From Lamellibrachia satsuma (lineage: Eukaryota; Annelida; Polychaeta; Sabellida; Siboglinidae), in the NCBI GenBank assembly GCA_033239005.1, contig BSQZ01000051.1, positions 2,852,501 through 2,916,500 of the forward strand: 64,000 nt of DNA, written 5' to 3'. The notes under the pieces are model-generated. The model was not told where the DNA came from. It saw only the letters and a list, made by a program, of their open reading frames with translations, and did not search any database. Below are positions 12,901-46,509 of the stretch, piece by piece. Each line of letters opens with the position of its first letter. The first letter of the stretch is position 1. Made by a program: the position numbers and the translations under genes.

Positions 12901-15900
12901 TAACTTCAGTCTGCTGAAGAAGACTGCGAGATGCAGTCGAAATATCCAAAACAAACTGCAAGTTTCTTGAGAGGTAATTATGATTAATGCCAAAATTAGG
13001 TGAATGACAACAGGTAAAAAAAAATTTACAACAGTGATCAACCAATTAAGGCATTATCATATTTGAGGATGGAAATAACAAGAAAATAGCAAAAATTACA
13101 AAACAAAAGAAATAGGTGGTTATGATATGTGACATTTATCGTGTGTTCATCCAAAGGGCTATCACTGCACCGCATTTACACAGATACGCATTCAACAGTC
13201 AGACCAACGTGACAATGGGTAGAGAACTCAAGATTACCGACTTTATTGTAGTCAAAGGCAAAGAACACACATACAAGGGTATCACAGACAAATGTATATG
13301 GGACATATGACAGATCGAAACAATATCTGTATATCTCATCGGCAGTTATGATTAAATGTAAAGGGGAGTTTATTGGACAGACAAACCACGGTATGTCTTT
13401 TGTCGACATGAAAGAACAGGATGTGGTCAGGATGCCTGACAACAAATCAGATAGTGCTGACTGGTGAAATGTCACTAGTCCCAACAGTCATTGGCTACCT
13501 CACACGTCAATGACTCAGACTTAGTCGATCTGCCTGACTGGCCATGGTCCAAAAGTGAAACAGGCCCAAAGACCACCAAGCTAGACGCTCACTCCACCAG
13601 ATCTGTTTATCAACAGCCGAGAGAAAAAACTTTGTAAACAAAATTCCATTGAGTGGGTTGTTTCTACAGCAACCTTGTGTGGGAAGAAATCAACTCTTTC
13701 TATCCCAACTACGACTTTACGTAGTTACCCTTTCTATCCCAACTACGACTTTTTATGTAGTTATAGCGTAGGCCTATGGAATTATCTCGAGTACACGTAC
13801 ACATATTCCTATGATGTCACAAAATGTGTGTATGTGCACTGGCCCAGGACACTTCCGGTTGTTATACGCTGTTTTGTTTAAATCTTCGATGGTGATTTTC
13901 GTTGTTATCACAAAATGGCTGACACAATTCAGGTCGTGCGCGACGGCAACGATGTTGATGCATTCTCAGATGATTCAGATGTTATTTTAAATAGTAATCA
14001 AGCGGTTTTTCTAACCAATCAATCGGCACAAGTTCATGACAACTGGATGCAACTTTAGCTAATAGAGGACTCAGAAACCGACTGTGATTTTGAGGGTTTC
14101 CAATGTAGGATGGGTTTTCAACAATTTCGCGCATAGAGACGCTCTTGAAAGTGGTATGGATGGCTGCCCAAGAATAACTGTTTTCAAGTTGAGTTACTTG
14201 AAAAATAAATAAACATACACATCTTGTGCTTGTATGGTCACTAATAGACACTACTAGTATAACAAGTATTTAAGTTGGAAAATGCAATGAATGTAGCTGT
14301 CATTCTTTTAAAACCGATATTTTTAAAGTGAAGAAAACATGGTGGCACGTTTGGTGATTTTTGGTCATTACCTTATTTGATAAAATATACCATAACTTTG
14401 TAATGGATAAACATTTTAAAATACTTTTCTTTCATTTGAATCAGAACTTAACTCTGAAAGTTTCATTCACTGATACTTGCAGTTACAAAAAATTAATCAT
14501 TGTCATTATGGCATCTGAAGTTGATTGTAGTTATAAGTTAATTTTTTTATGAATTCAAACATTAAAAAAAATATATACGGTAAAGTTAATTTGAACCTAC
14601 ATTAATGAAAAATTTTAGCTTTCATTTCATATATAGTTTATGGTACATGTTGACACAGAAAGCATAACAAACACAACATGAATAAGGAATCCTCAGACAA
14701 AATACATGAAATTGGTGCAAAATTTGCTTGGGAACTAGGAGACTTATTTTGGATAGGCCTCTGGGATACAAAAGTTAAAACATGATACACGATTCCAAAA
14801 CAGGCAGATGTAGAAATTAGCAAAGATCGAATAATCCCACCTCAAAATATTTATTATAAAAACATGTCCACCTTTGAAATTATCCCTTTCTAGAGACTTG
14901 TTTTATGGCAACAAGCCAACTTTAAAATCCTTAGACTGAGCCACATACTGAACCAATCCATACATTTAAACACAAATACCCCAAACCCAATGTCTGTCAC
15001 TCTTCAAATGACATAACCCCAACAACCCTGTTATGCAACACTGCCCAGGCAAGCTGAATGTTACACTGACCCATACAATGGTGGGGTGCCACCAACCCCC
15101 CCCCCAGCTGGGTGAAACACCTTCACTACCAGTTAACCTGAATAACAATGATCACTGCTATGCCTGGAATGTGACCTTTTCACCCCACATTATACTGACT
15201 CTATTCACCCCAGTCTGACTGCCACAAGACACCCACTGCTACCCCTTTTGTGCAGATTGACCCTATGCTGGGGGCACTTCCTGTTGTAGCACATTAATTC
15301 TGTAGTGCTGACTGACTAATTCTATTGGCTAGTTTGAAAAGTAATGCATTTTATGGAACCAATGCTGGATAGGGCATACAACATGACAGGTGATTAAAAT
15401 ATAAAGTTTTACAAATGTTTAATACGGTTTTTCAGTTTAATAAATTGTATTCTCTTAAAAGCCAAAACATACCAGTCAGGCACGATAAAAATTCCAAATC
15501 AGGTAATTATATTTTTGGCACAGTTCTCAGTCTATATACGAAGTCATCACCCTTTTGTGGAATTTCCGCAAATTTAGTTTAGAGGACAAAATGCCTTCGA
15601 TAAGTGGGATTCTCCCCCCAAAAACAATGGAACTGCCTAGCACTTGCAGCAACATTCCAGAATGCACTGCAGTATGCTCGCCACCAGGGGCTTCTGGCTA
15701 CATCAGTATCCCTGGAGCAGTTAACCCCGCTGAAACGTGGAAGTTGCTGAGTTAACCAATAGTAGCCGTCCCTGAGATTTTGGAGGCTCGCATATGAAAC
15801 TTAATTTCAATCGGTAGTAACCCGGTCACTGCTGGTCTGACGGGCAATAATGAGTATTTTGTTGGAATGCTCTTCGAAGTTTGGGTGTGGGTGCGCCTAG

Positions 15901-18854
15901 TTCCTAGAAACACCTCCGACCAAGACAAGAACTGGAATGAAGTACCAATGATTCAGCATGCATCTGCACATGGCGGGAGATAAACTGACAAATCTATATT
16001 TCAACAGGTCAATCTACCAGGGCCAGTGTAGCACTCCTACCACCCCTGGCTAGCCTGGATGCACTGCAGGACCCCAAATCCAATGGGAAATGCTGCTTTT
16101 TAATTATCAGCAGGGCAGTTAATGTAAATAAACATACACAAGTAACCAAACACAAGCCCTGAGCCAAGTGGTAAGGACAGAGCCCGAAGAGGTAAACTAC
16201 ACTTGTAACATGTTGAACTAGTTCAAGCCAGTAACTCAGGATCATTGTGATTAACAGTGGTCAAATTGGGACATTTGGGTTTTCCGTCTCAGCAACAACA
16301 ACAGTAGACTACTTGGCCAGCTTAGCACATTTGGCACAGATCCAGCTCCATAGTTGTCAGAAAGCCAGCAGACAGCCAGCATGCAACCCTTCTGACCTGT
16401 TCAACAGACTAGGGATGATTGCTAGATTGTAAAATCTTCAAAAATCTAACCTGGTGATTCAACATCACTGGATAAAACATACCCAGTAAAATCAAGAACC
16501 AATGTTGTGTAATTCAACAACAAGGCAATAAACCAAACACAAAAGCTACACTTTGGCCAGGTTCATCAACATGACGTGTACTACCAAAAACGAGAATCTA
16601 TTGTCATTACCTTGCTGAGTTTTTCGCTGTCGTGTTGTGGCAATAACGTCTTGAGAGACTGGAAGCCAGAGTTGATGCTCTGCATCCGTCTCCGCTCGTT
16701 ACAGTTTGCAATTTCCCGCCGCATCCGTTTGTCCTGATCAAGCTGACCCTTGGGCGATGATGGCATACTGAAACGCACAAATAAATGTTAGTTTCTGGTC
16801 TACTGTGTGCATATCAATCTCCTAAAACAACCATAGCTGCTCTGATCTGTTCTGGTAAGCATGCACACTTACTGAACTGCACTGGACAAAAACCACACAA
16901 ATACTGTGAGCATAGTAAAACCACTTTACTGTAGGTGACACACACTGTGACGGTATCGCTAGTTCCTAATAAGCAGTTTTTATATTTTAGCTGTTTTCCC
17001 ACACCATAAATGTTCAAAACGTTTTTCCTGCAGTGTCGCACACTGCAAAAAATGTTGAGGCATGTAATTGCACACATCGCCAGCACCATACAATACACAA
17101 GGGATGACAATACACAATATGAACAATACAATTCGGCGTACTGGCAGAAGACCACTTGGAGGTCCAAATCATAATTATTATCACTCAACATCAGTCACTA
17201 TTGAAAGGTTGAGTAGTAATTTGCAGGCGGCACCTCTACATGGCTTCCGTAGAGGGGGGTTCACACATCGTTATCAATCATGTTGTGTAGTTTTTTCTGA
17301 CAATAACACAAAGGAAAACATCACAAACCAGAAAATCAAACAGTTTAATAAATACCTACAAATTAGTTGATTGGATTCAGGGTGGATTATACGGAAACTG
17401 GCAAATTGTGATATTTTGAAAATGACAGACTGGCGGAGACGGTCCCCAATCGATAGGACGCCTATCAATTGTCCGGATGTAGCATACTCAAGGCGAGACG
17501 TCTAGTTGGCTCGCTGCCAGCAGACAGCGTCGCCAGCAGAATTAGCGATGCGGCACGTGTTTACATTTGCACAAATCTGCGTGCCAAAACCGGGTCCCTC
17601 CTACATCGAAAGTAGCACCATCGATGAATATGTGATGTTTACCAAAGCAATTAGTCGGACACGTAAGTCAATGACCACGATTCAGCAAAAAATTACGTTT
17701 CGAGAACCACGAACGAACCTTGGCAGTGTGCCAACTGGCCGACGTTCAAATCAGCTGCGTTGTCCCTAACGATTCAAAATGCAACCGAACTATTTTAACT
17801 GCGCCCACACGAACGCACCATTTTTGTTTTAAATAATCGCTACCGTCGGTATGCGGCATTTGATGTCAGTATAACGCGCCGTAATCCGCGTGCCTACCAA
17901 TTGCAGTAATCGTAGGTATTCACCGTATTGTCATTCAATGATTAATTCTAAAATTAAGCCTAAGGCCACGCTATCAATGCTATCATTAATATTTCTTTAC
18001 AATATACAAAACTACAAACGACTTTTCAGAATACACAGTACCACAGATGTAATGCGTTCTTGCACACGAGGATCGCGGACAAGTTAATGGCTGAAAGAAG
18101 GCCGATTGGCGCAGACACCGTCTGCGTTCAACAGCTGTTCTCGTTTAGAATGACCACTTGGCTCTTAGCCAAGAATATCGTTACCCACTCCAACAGCTGC
18201 ACTGACACTGTACGCGTCTTCCAAATGATGGAAATACGTGCATGTTAAAACGCTAATACTACGACTTAACATCATGAATCTATATAAAGCGAACTAAATT
18301 TAATCTAGCTTGCATCATTACCCATTTTTATATAAAAATAGGCATGTCAACTGTTTATATATTATTGAGCGTACATGCATAAACATAGAAAAAAGGCTTC
18401 GTAACAGATAATGCATCTAAAATTTGATTATCATATAAAATAAAGCTAAGTCCGTGTGAACGGAATAGTTTCATTGTCACAAGACCACGCGTGACGCGGG
18501 TCCACCCACAACCAATATTGAAACACGATTCACCGATGTGCGTCATCTAGAATGTCTAATTTTAGCCGCACGATTTTCAAGCAATAACGTGTATGACACG
18601 AATGTTTTCTCATAAACACAATGAGATATACTCCGCATATATCACAACAATATAACGCTACAAAAAGTCGATTTTCATGAAAACGCCTCGACATACTTTT
18701 GCCTCAGACAGCCGCATGGTCATGTGTAAACAATAGTACCACGCAGCAATAGCAATACTACAAACCTTGTCATCTCTCCGTCTAATTCCTTCTGCAACAC
18801 GGGCATACCATCCATAGTTTTGCGTTTTTCTGTTACCCTAGGATAAAGTGACAT
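9496..18854 (-). CDS. TFAP4: Transcription factor AP-4 (bHLH-leucine zipper), complete, 5 coding exons
   Basis: Joining minus-strand exons 18854-18766, 16767-16611, 10965-10794, 10678-10458 and 9924-9496 gives 1068 nt, 355 aa plus stop; human AP-4 is 338 aa. All junctions are GT-AG and all phases agree. The bHLH spans about residues 44-96, with the E-box-reading basic motif NERRRMQSIN at 53-62. It runs into a first leucine-zipper heptad region (SLEQEKKRL) and a second coiled coil (DDMRREMVELRRQL and following), the double-zipper layout of AP-4. AP-4 homodimers bind CAGCTG E-boxes in the nucleus and regulate cell-cycle and differentiation genes. The gene is divergent from XYLB, and E2F-like sites lie upstream of its start. 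Intron 2 is 5.6 kb and full of old repeats. The start at 18854 is the first ATG of the exon that joins in phase to the bHLH exon. Confidence 0.96.
10458..10678 (-). CDS. TFAP4: TFAP4 coding exon 4 (acidic linker and second coiled coil)
   Basis: The acceptor is ttgacag at 10679-10680, chosen because only this AG keeps the frame with exon 3; two AGs further upstream lead to a stop. The exon encodes an acidic segment (SSDEGISLSGGDADDVDD) and then a long Arg/Glu/Leu-rich coiled coil ending QKQ|gtgagg. Confidence 0.9.
10794..10965 (-). CDS. TFAP4: TFAP4 coding exon 3 (helix 2 and first zipper)
   Basis: The exon starts AAILQQTSEYISSLEQEK, which is helix 2 running into the first zipper, and ends in a basic run (PKRKKRD) that could be a nuclear localisation signal. 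The donor is ACAG|gtacag, phase 1. Confidence 0.95.
11000..11145 (-). mobile_element. SINE tail fragment (family of 31450)
   Basis: Read on the minus strand, this matches the tail of the SINE at 31450-31772: a GCAGTAATTGCAG block, CTGAATGCTTCCCAGA, TGGAATGAACA, and a final AAGGACTGGAT. The tRNA-like head is missing. It lies in TFAP4 intron 2. Confidence 0.6.
11281..11500 (+). mobile_element. 3' fragment of a non-LTR retrotransposon (RRAQFAGH family)
   Basis: The plus strand encodes RELYMEAPKISETIRQRRAQ, then FAGHCSRSK, which match the C-terminal region found after the reverse transcriptase in many RTE/Nimb-like LINEs. The frame then degenerates. Two related fragments lie at 31050-31225 (minus) and 63085-63425 (plus). 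This family is distinct from the CR1 copies and from the LINE at 54767. Confidence 0.6.
12376..12541 (+). repeat. Two-copy tandem repeat, about 90 bp
   Basis: Copies at about 12376-12450 and 12464-12541 share AAGTGCYTAGATAAA, then ATTAACTG, GAAATGTATA and CTAAAGCTGG. The identity is moderate, so the duplication is old. It lies in TFAP4 intron 2 and no function is evident. Confidence 0.5.
12866..13480 (+). mobile_element. Possible Penelope-like or other retroelement relic
   Basis: The string CTGAAGAAGACTGCGAGATG followed by CAGTCGAAA (near 12913-12941) resembles sequence often seen in Penelope-like elements. Near 13355-13440 a plus frame reads GEFIGQT and later acidic and basic residues, slightly like the start of a GIY-YIG domain. 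The order of parts is not as expected and the match is weak. Two short copies of GTTATGATATGTGACATT (12865 and 13119) suggest a duplicated piece. Confidence 0.2.
13690..14260 (+). mobile_element. Possible piggyBac-type relic carrying a transposase N-terminus
   Basis: A 46-codon ORF starts ATGGCTGAC at 13915 and is rich in Asp/Ser (DAFSDDSDV). After its stop, the region near 14060-14100 reads EDSETDCDFEGF, the kind of acidic lead ending in FEGF that precedes the DDE domain in many piggyBac-like proteins. No DDE domain follows. A 40-bp duplication near 13697-13765 (CTTTCTATCCCAACTACGAC twice, with an AACTACG/CGTAGTT hairpin) lies upstream. No TTAA-flanked ends could be confirmed. Confidence 0.25.
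16611..16767 (-). CDS. TFAP4: TFAP4 coding exon 2 (basic region, helix 1 and loop)
   Basis: The exon encodes DKRMRREIANCNERRRMQSI and then the GFQSLKTLLP helix and loop. Acceptor tttcag and donor AAG|gtaatg are canonical. The exon ends exactly after EKLSK, before the second helix, as in vertebrate AP-4. The conserved Glu of NERRR is the base-contacting residue of class CANNTG binders. Confidence 0.95.
18766..18854 (-). CDS. TFAP4: TFAP4 coding exon 1
   Basis: The exon encodes 29 residues plus two bases (start MSLYPRVTEK; later MPVLQKELDGEM). The donor is AG|gtttgt. Two bases of a Ser codon are completed by the first base of the next exon. This N-terminus is not closely similar to the human one, so the start rests on phase, reading frame and position. 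Confidence 0.8.
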
Positions 18855-18989
18855 CTTCACGTAATTTCCACAAGTTTTATCCGCAGTGATATCTCCAAAA
18901 AATTACAATAACACCAACAACAAGATGCAGGTTTTCAACGACGAAGGCCTAGTTGTGCAGTTGTAGACAAGACCAAGAATGAGTAGTAA

Positions 18990-19067
18990 TTTGGCGGGAA
19001 ACAACGTTACGCGGTCCTTAATGGGAAATCCGTCCGCCCGCACCCATTTCGTTAAACCGCCAAAATT
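18990..19067. promoter_or_regulatory. TFAP4 upstream region with two E2F-like sites
   Basis: TTTGGCGGGAAA at 18990-19001 matches the E2F/DP consensus essentially perfectly and lies about 140 bp upstream of the TFAP4 start codon. A second match, ATTTTGGCGGT read on the minus strand, lies near 19056-19066. E2F control would fit a cell-cycle-linked factor such as AP-4. Binding is inference; the sites are seen directly. Confidence 0.5.
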
Positions 19068-19868
19068 GTATTAAATGAATGCAAACAGATAAACATAAAT
19101 TTTATAATTACATGCCGAAACCATTTGGGATTAGGACCCAGATATGTAAATACCCGGTATATATGTACAATTAGTTCAGCTTACATGTGGAACTATTTTG
19201 TTCTCGTAGCGGATTGGTGTGCGTAAAACGGCGGGTAGCCGTCTTGTTGGCAAGGCGCGCGAAATCAAACAGTAACAATCACCAGCTGTTAGGCGCGTTC
19301 CACGCCAAGTCAGTGTGGAGAATTTAGCCATAATCATGAAAATACAAAGAGCTTCCTGTGAGATCTAATTATGTATAATTACATATTTTTATCGCACGCA
19401 GTCAATTATTAGGATATAGCATATAATTTCACAATTAGCGAAGACATAGGCGTACCAGTAAAATTTAATGGGCGTTTCATTTATTACACAAATATATTCT
19501 CCCCACCAATTCATCCCCCGTCTGGAATGCAGACTGCGTCGAGACATTGCCATATACGTCAATCAAACGCAGTGACATTGACCGTATGTATTACCAGCAG
19601 TTTCCTGATTGGTCATTCGCGTATAGGCACTACCTATACACTACTTATTCACTATTTTATTTACATAGCACGATAGGTGCGTCATTTTACGCTACATGTA
19701 CGCGTACAACCGACAACTGTTATTATCAGCTCAAATGCATGACCGTGGACCGCTGCTGCACCGGAAATTCTTCACATTAGAAGTGTCGAATGACTTAGAA
19801 GATTATGAAAGCTGATAATTATGATTTAAATCCCCGCCCGGAGTTCACCACTAGTACCTTGCAAGCCT

Positions 19869-20232
19869 TACCAAAATAACGCGCTAAATCGCCAAATGAT
19901 AGATACAGTTCCAAGGGTGGTATGATAATTTTGATTACATTCTTGGCAGAAGGGAATTGGTTAACATGGGATTTAAACCTGATTTATTGCATTGTTTGGT
20001 AGAGCAGGAACTGATACGCACGCACGCACGTACGCACGCACGCACGCATACATATATGCATATATGCGTGCGTGCGTGCGTGCGTATCAGTTCCTGCTGT
20101 ACCAAACAATGCAATAAATCAGGTTTAAATCCCATGTTAACCAATTCCCTTCTGCCAAGAATGTAATCAAAATTATCATACCACCCTTGGAACTGTATCT
20201 ATCATTTGGCGATTTAGCGCGTTATTTTGGTA
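19869..20232. repeat. 364-bp near-perfect palindrome with 151-bp arms
   Basis: The left arm 19869-20019 and right arm 20082-20232 are reverse complements over 151 bp with a single mismatch (GTAGAG versus GTACAG). The 62-bp centre is itself nearly symmetrical: an (ACGC)n run, TATATGCATATA, then a (GTGC)n run. Both arms encode the same meaningless 69-aa frame on opposite strands. No terminal motif of a known transposon family and no clear target duplication is visible. It could be a foldback/MITE element, a recent inverted duplication, or an assembly artefact. Confidence 0.93.
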
Positions 20233-20289
20233 CGTATACGTATACGTATACGTATACATACATACATACATACATACATACATACATAC

Positions 20290-20347
<58 letters not shown>
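20231..20347 (+). repeat. (TACGTA)n and (TACA)n microsatellite
   Basis: The tract begins with TACGTA units directly at the edge of the palindrome and passes into a long (CATA/TACA)n run with one CATACT interruption, ending in ATATAT. Confidence 0.95.
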
Positions 20348-20349
<2 letters not shown>

Positions 20350-21062
20350 GCAACTATCCAGATCGCAGATGGGCGAAACAGCTACGAATGTGACCAAGTG
20401 ATATGAACTGTGCATAATAGCTGATGGTAGTATGTGTGACGATGAATCCGTTATTAAAGTAAAATACAGTTATCTAAACGTATGATCAACGTAATCGTCT
20501 TACTTTACTTCTGTCCCAAATATGTTTTTACTGTGCATGCTAATTTTCATATACGTTTTTATGTACACATAAAACGATTAATTAATGAAGCCTGTACAAT
20601 TTAAAAAATATGCATTCCCCGTTGAAATGGTATATTTTTCCCTATCCAGTGACTCCAATTACTGAAGTAGAATATAATAACTTTTAAAATGGACTTTGAT
20701 ACCAGCTCTTTTGATGTATAGTATTTTGTGTTTATCTGTGGCACAGCTGAGGTTGGCATTCGTACTTTGCTTAGTGCTATGTGTGGTCGCCATTCGTCTT
20801 CTGTAAAGAGCATTATAATGCAACTAAATATACGTTATTAATTTCTTAGTTTCTTTATGACGTGAACAAGTTTAGCCGTTCTCGTCAATGGCATGATGAA
20901 CACATGTTGTGATCATGATCATTTTAGTATTGATAGGGTTTGTAAATTTATATATACTGAGAAGTAAGGCCACTGTTGTTGTTGCTCAAATCAAATGTGT
21001 TGAAATATAAACATTATAAAAATATGTTAATAATGTTGAACAATAGCGTTGGCTTAATATCT

Positions 21063-21282
<220 letters not shown>

Positions 21283-22666
21283 TAATAATAAAACAATTAC
21301 TCTGTTTACAAAACTCGTGTTAGCATTATATTTTTAACTTGACTTTAATTTTCCCAAGCTCACTCATGACACCAAAAAGCTTTCATATATGATAGTGCTA
21401 ATTACTAAAGCCAAAGTAAGCAAGTAATCCATTACTGATTTAGGACTAAGCATCGTAAACATGACAGTTGTAATAATTATGACAATGGTGGGATTCTAAT
21501 AGCTATTATATATAATTTATCTTTAATAAAAATGTGGATTATGTACAATTGTTCAACACTTTAAATCAATTTAATTAAAAGCGCATATAATTGAATATTA
21601 AAGGTTTCGAGGTAGTTACTCGCAGGTTTAATTTATTCGGTCAACTCTGCTACTAGTGTACCTTTGAAAGTAAACCAAGTCGTTGAAATACGGTATACGG
21701 CATGCATTATGCTGGTGAATAACATTGCGGTGTGGTTATCCTAGGTGGGTAAAGTATAAAAGACGGATGGTGGGGAGACAAACGGTCTCTCGATAAAAAA
21801 TAACGCCAACCCGAAGTCTGATACGATAAGCGCCGGTTCATTCCAGTGCACAGGCTGCGATGTCCAGATAAGTCAATGTGACGATGAACGGATATGTTTA
21901 TCTGAACGCACGTCTTCGGCGAGTGTCCTTATGATTGTGATCAACGATACGTGACAGCGTCGCCTGTTACAATAACCGTCTGCTTCAGGACAGATGTTCG
22001 CGTGTGCAAGCTCCAAGACGCGCATCAATTACACACTTGTGTGACAAAGCGTCACACAAATAGTTAGCGTTCGCGTACGCAGCCTCCGTAAGTTCGTTAC
22101 GTACCTGCGCATAATGCCAATGTCAATCGCTTTTATTTGTCTTGTACACGCAAACAAACGTAGGCTGGACAATAACTTTTATAACGACACACGAATACAG
22201 TGACACAAACACGCAAACATTTATTTCAATACGTTATAATATAATATGCGTTTAAATGAGGGAAACTACCACTTTTCACGATTTGAAGGGAGAATGAGGG
22301 ATGGCGAATTTTTTTCCCTATTTTATTATCTATTTATTTTAATTCAGATGCATTTATGTAGTTATTTAAATATGACTAACTTGAAATTGAGGATTGACAG
22401 TAAATTTTTACTCGAAATTTGTAGATTGTGATATTCTGTCAAACATGAAGAACAAGCATGTGCTATAACGCAAAAACACGAAAACGGGAGGCTTTGCGCC
22501 AATGGAAAATAAAATAAAAAATATTAATAATCCGTCACTCACTTTTTTCTGTGGCACAGACTATTGGTGCCTCCCCCTGGCATATCGTAGTGTTACTAAT
22601 ATCTTTGCTGTTGCAGTTATAAAATAATAGAGGGAACAGCATTTCAGGTTACAGTGGCTGGGCAAC

Positions 22667-44538
<21,872 letters not shown>

Positions 44539-44949
44539 GTTGTTTAGTATGTATGTTGCTATAGGACTATATAATTGTTAAATTGTTGTCTGAAGTAAAT
44601 GAGCTAGTTCTGCCAACACAATCAGGCTTAGTGTAGCTTCTTGAAATGTTTATTTTATCATCTAGTATATCATATTTTTTTGTATATTCTGTCAGAGTAC
44701 ATAAGATTTAAAATATCTAATGGATGTTCAATTGAACCTCATCATTGAGGTTACTCAAGGGACCAGGTCCAGTTGGCCTTAATAGCTAGATAACTGTAAA
44801 AGCGAATCTGGTTATGCAAGCGTCACAGTGACCCAAAGCATCATGGGTAATGGAACAATGTTTAAGCAATGCTGCTGATTGTTACGGACTTGTTTTTTTT
44901 CCTGCACTGCCAGTACATGGAATAATCAGTCTTGTTATCATTATTTGTA

Positions 44950-45205
44950 ATTGTGAATTAGAAAGTGGCTAGAATGCAGTTGGAACATGGTTAGAATGTG
45001 ATTGGAACAAGGCTAGATTGTGGCAAGAATGCGTCCAGAACATGGTTAGAACACAGAACATGGTTAGAATTAGAACACGATTGCAGTTAAAATACAGTTA
45101 TAACATGTTTAGAATGCAGTTAGATTGCAATTAGAACTGGGATAGAATGTGGTTAGAACACGGTTAGTATATAGTTAGAATGTTGTTAGAATGGGGTTAA
45201 CCAAT
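44950..45205 (+). repeat. Degenerate (GGTTAGAAYRYR)n tandem array
   Basis: About twenty imperfect units of 10-13 bp with the core GTTAGAA or GTTAGAT run across the interval. High drift shows that it is old. It is not a telomere-type repeat, although GTTAG recurs. Confidence 0.7.
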
Positions 45206-46460
45206 CATGTTGTGAGCACTCAACCGTAATTTATCATAACTGGTGGCAGTCTTTGTTTTGTATTGGTTGGTGATGATGTTAGTGAGACGAACAGCCTAGG
45301 CAAATCCTATTCCTTGTAACCCTTTTTCAAGGAAACTGCATATGAAATGCATTATATCCTTTTTGTGCCACACGTTGTTATGCAGTAGTCAATAGTGTAT
45401 GTATAATGCATTTTCCCGCAAAACTCATATCTCCACTTAAATTTTTCCTTTAATACGCTTTGCAAATAAATGCTGCGTATATACATGTTCATTACCTCAG
45501 ATAGATCCAAGGAAAGTGTTGAGTGTGGCTTTTGAGAGAGACTAGACAAACAGAACACATTTTATGTTTTAAGCAAGCATTTCATGTCACTGAAGTTTTA
45601 ACCCATGTATACAGTTTTGTATGGCACTACAAATGGATTCTTGTTTACAAAGTGTTCTGTAGGGACCGCCCTAGTCCTAGTTGAAAGTAGTTGATAAATT
45701 TTTCTAAATGTAAAGTACTAAATATAAATGGTAAAATGTGCTTGCAGGTCTGCAAGGGATTCCAGTAGTGTACGGTGTTTTAACTGCCAGAGCAAATTAT
45801 CAGTGATTAAATAGTCCTGTGCAAGATATCTGTCAGGAGTATGAGAAATAAAAGTTGTAACAAGCATCATAATTTTGTTTAGTAATAATATGACCTGCCC
45901 CTTCATTGTAAACGTGCTTACAATTTGTGTGTGACATTCACTGTGTAGATAATAATTATAGCATAAAACAAGATGTATGCAATGTTTATTATTAAACTTT
46001 TTTAAAGTCACCTGTAGTATGCAGTTTTTCAGTCAGCATTCAGGACACGTGTTAAACACAAGGGATGCATAGTTAGATTTGTGCAAAGTGCAAACCATAC
46101 ATTTGAAAATAAATTTTCTGTGTCATTAATTGAAAATGGTTTTCTCTTGAGGAAATTTTATTTTTTGACGGTCAATATTGAATTTTGTTTCTTGTAATTA
46201 AAAATTAATGTTAATTTTGTATAAAGCATTAAAGAAACATTTGGACACAGTCCCTTAGAATCTAATGGTGTGCCCCAAACTATGCTCGGGGTACCTTTAA
46301 TGCATGGTAATCTATATTATTAGTTTGTTAAAGATTGTTGGAAATTAGCGAGAAGTAGCGCTTGCCAAAAGTAATTCAATATGCGTTGTGAGCTTTTCGT
46401 AGTGTTGATCTAACATTATGCAAATATAAACCACAGTTGCTGCTGGTGGAGAAGTACTTG

Positions 46461-46509
46461 GTCACGTGACAGTTTATTTGGCATGTAGGGGGTCTGAGCA
46501 TGCGCAGTG
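46461..46509. promoter_or_regulatory. Candidate GLIS2 promoter with E-box and NRF1-type site
   Basis: GTCACGTGAC (46461-46470) is a perfect palindromic CACGTG E-box in the form bound by USF/MITF/TFE factors. GCATGCGCA (46498-46506) is a core NRF1 motif. Both lie about 5 kb before the first GLIS2 exon found and about 1.9 kb after XYLB. The cluster, with a local rise in CpG up to about 46760, marks a likely transcription start. Assignment to GLIS2 is by position only. Confidence 0.45.

Noticed and set aside
12913..12941. Hammerhead ribozyme from the CTGAAGA...GTCGAAA string
   Set aside because: The CTGAAGA replaces the required CTGATGA core and I could not place three helices around a cleavage site.
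19935..20166. Twin 69-codon ORFs on opposite strands
   Set aside because: The same arm of the palindrome read twice; low-complexity Arg/Thr/His/Ala repeats in the centre and no similarity.
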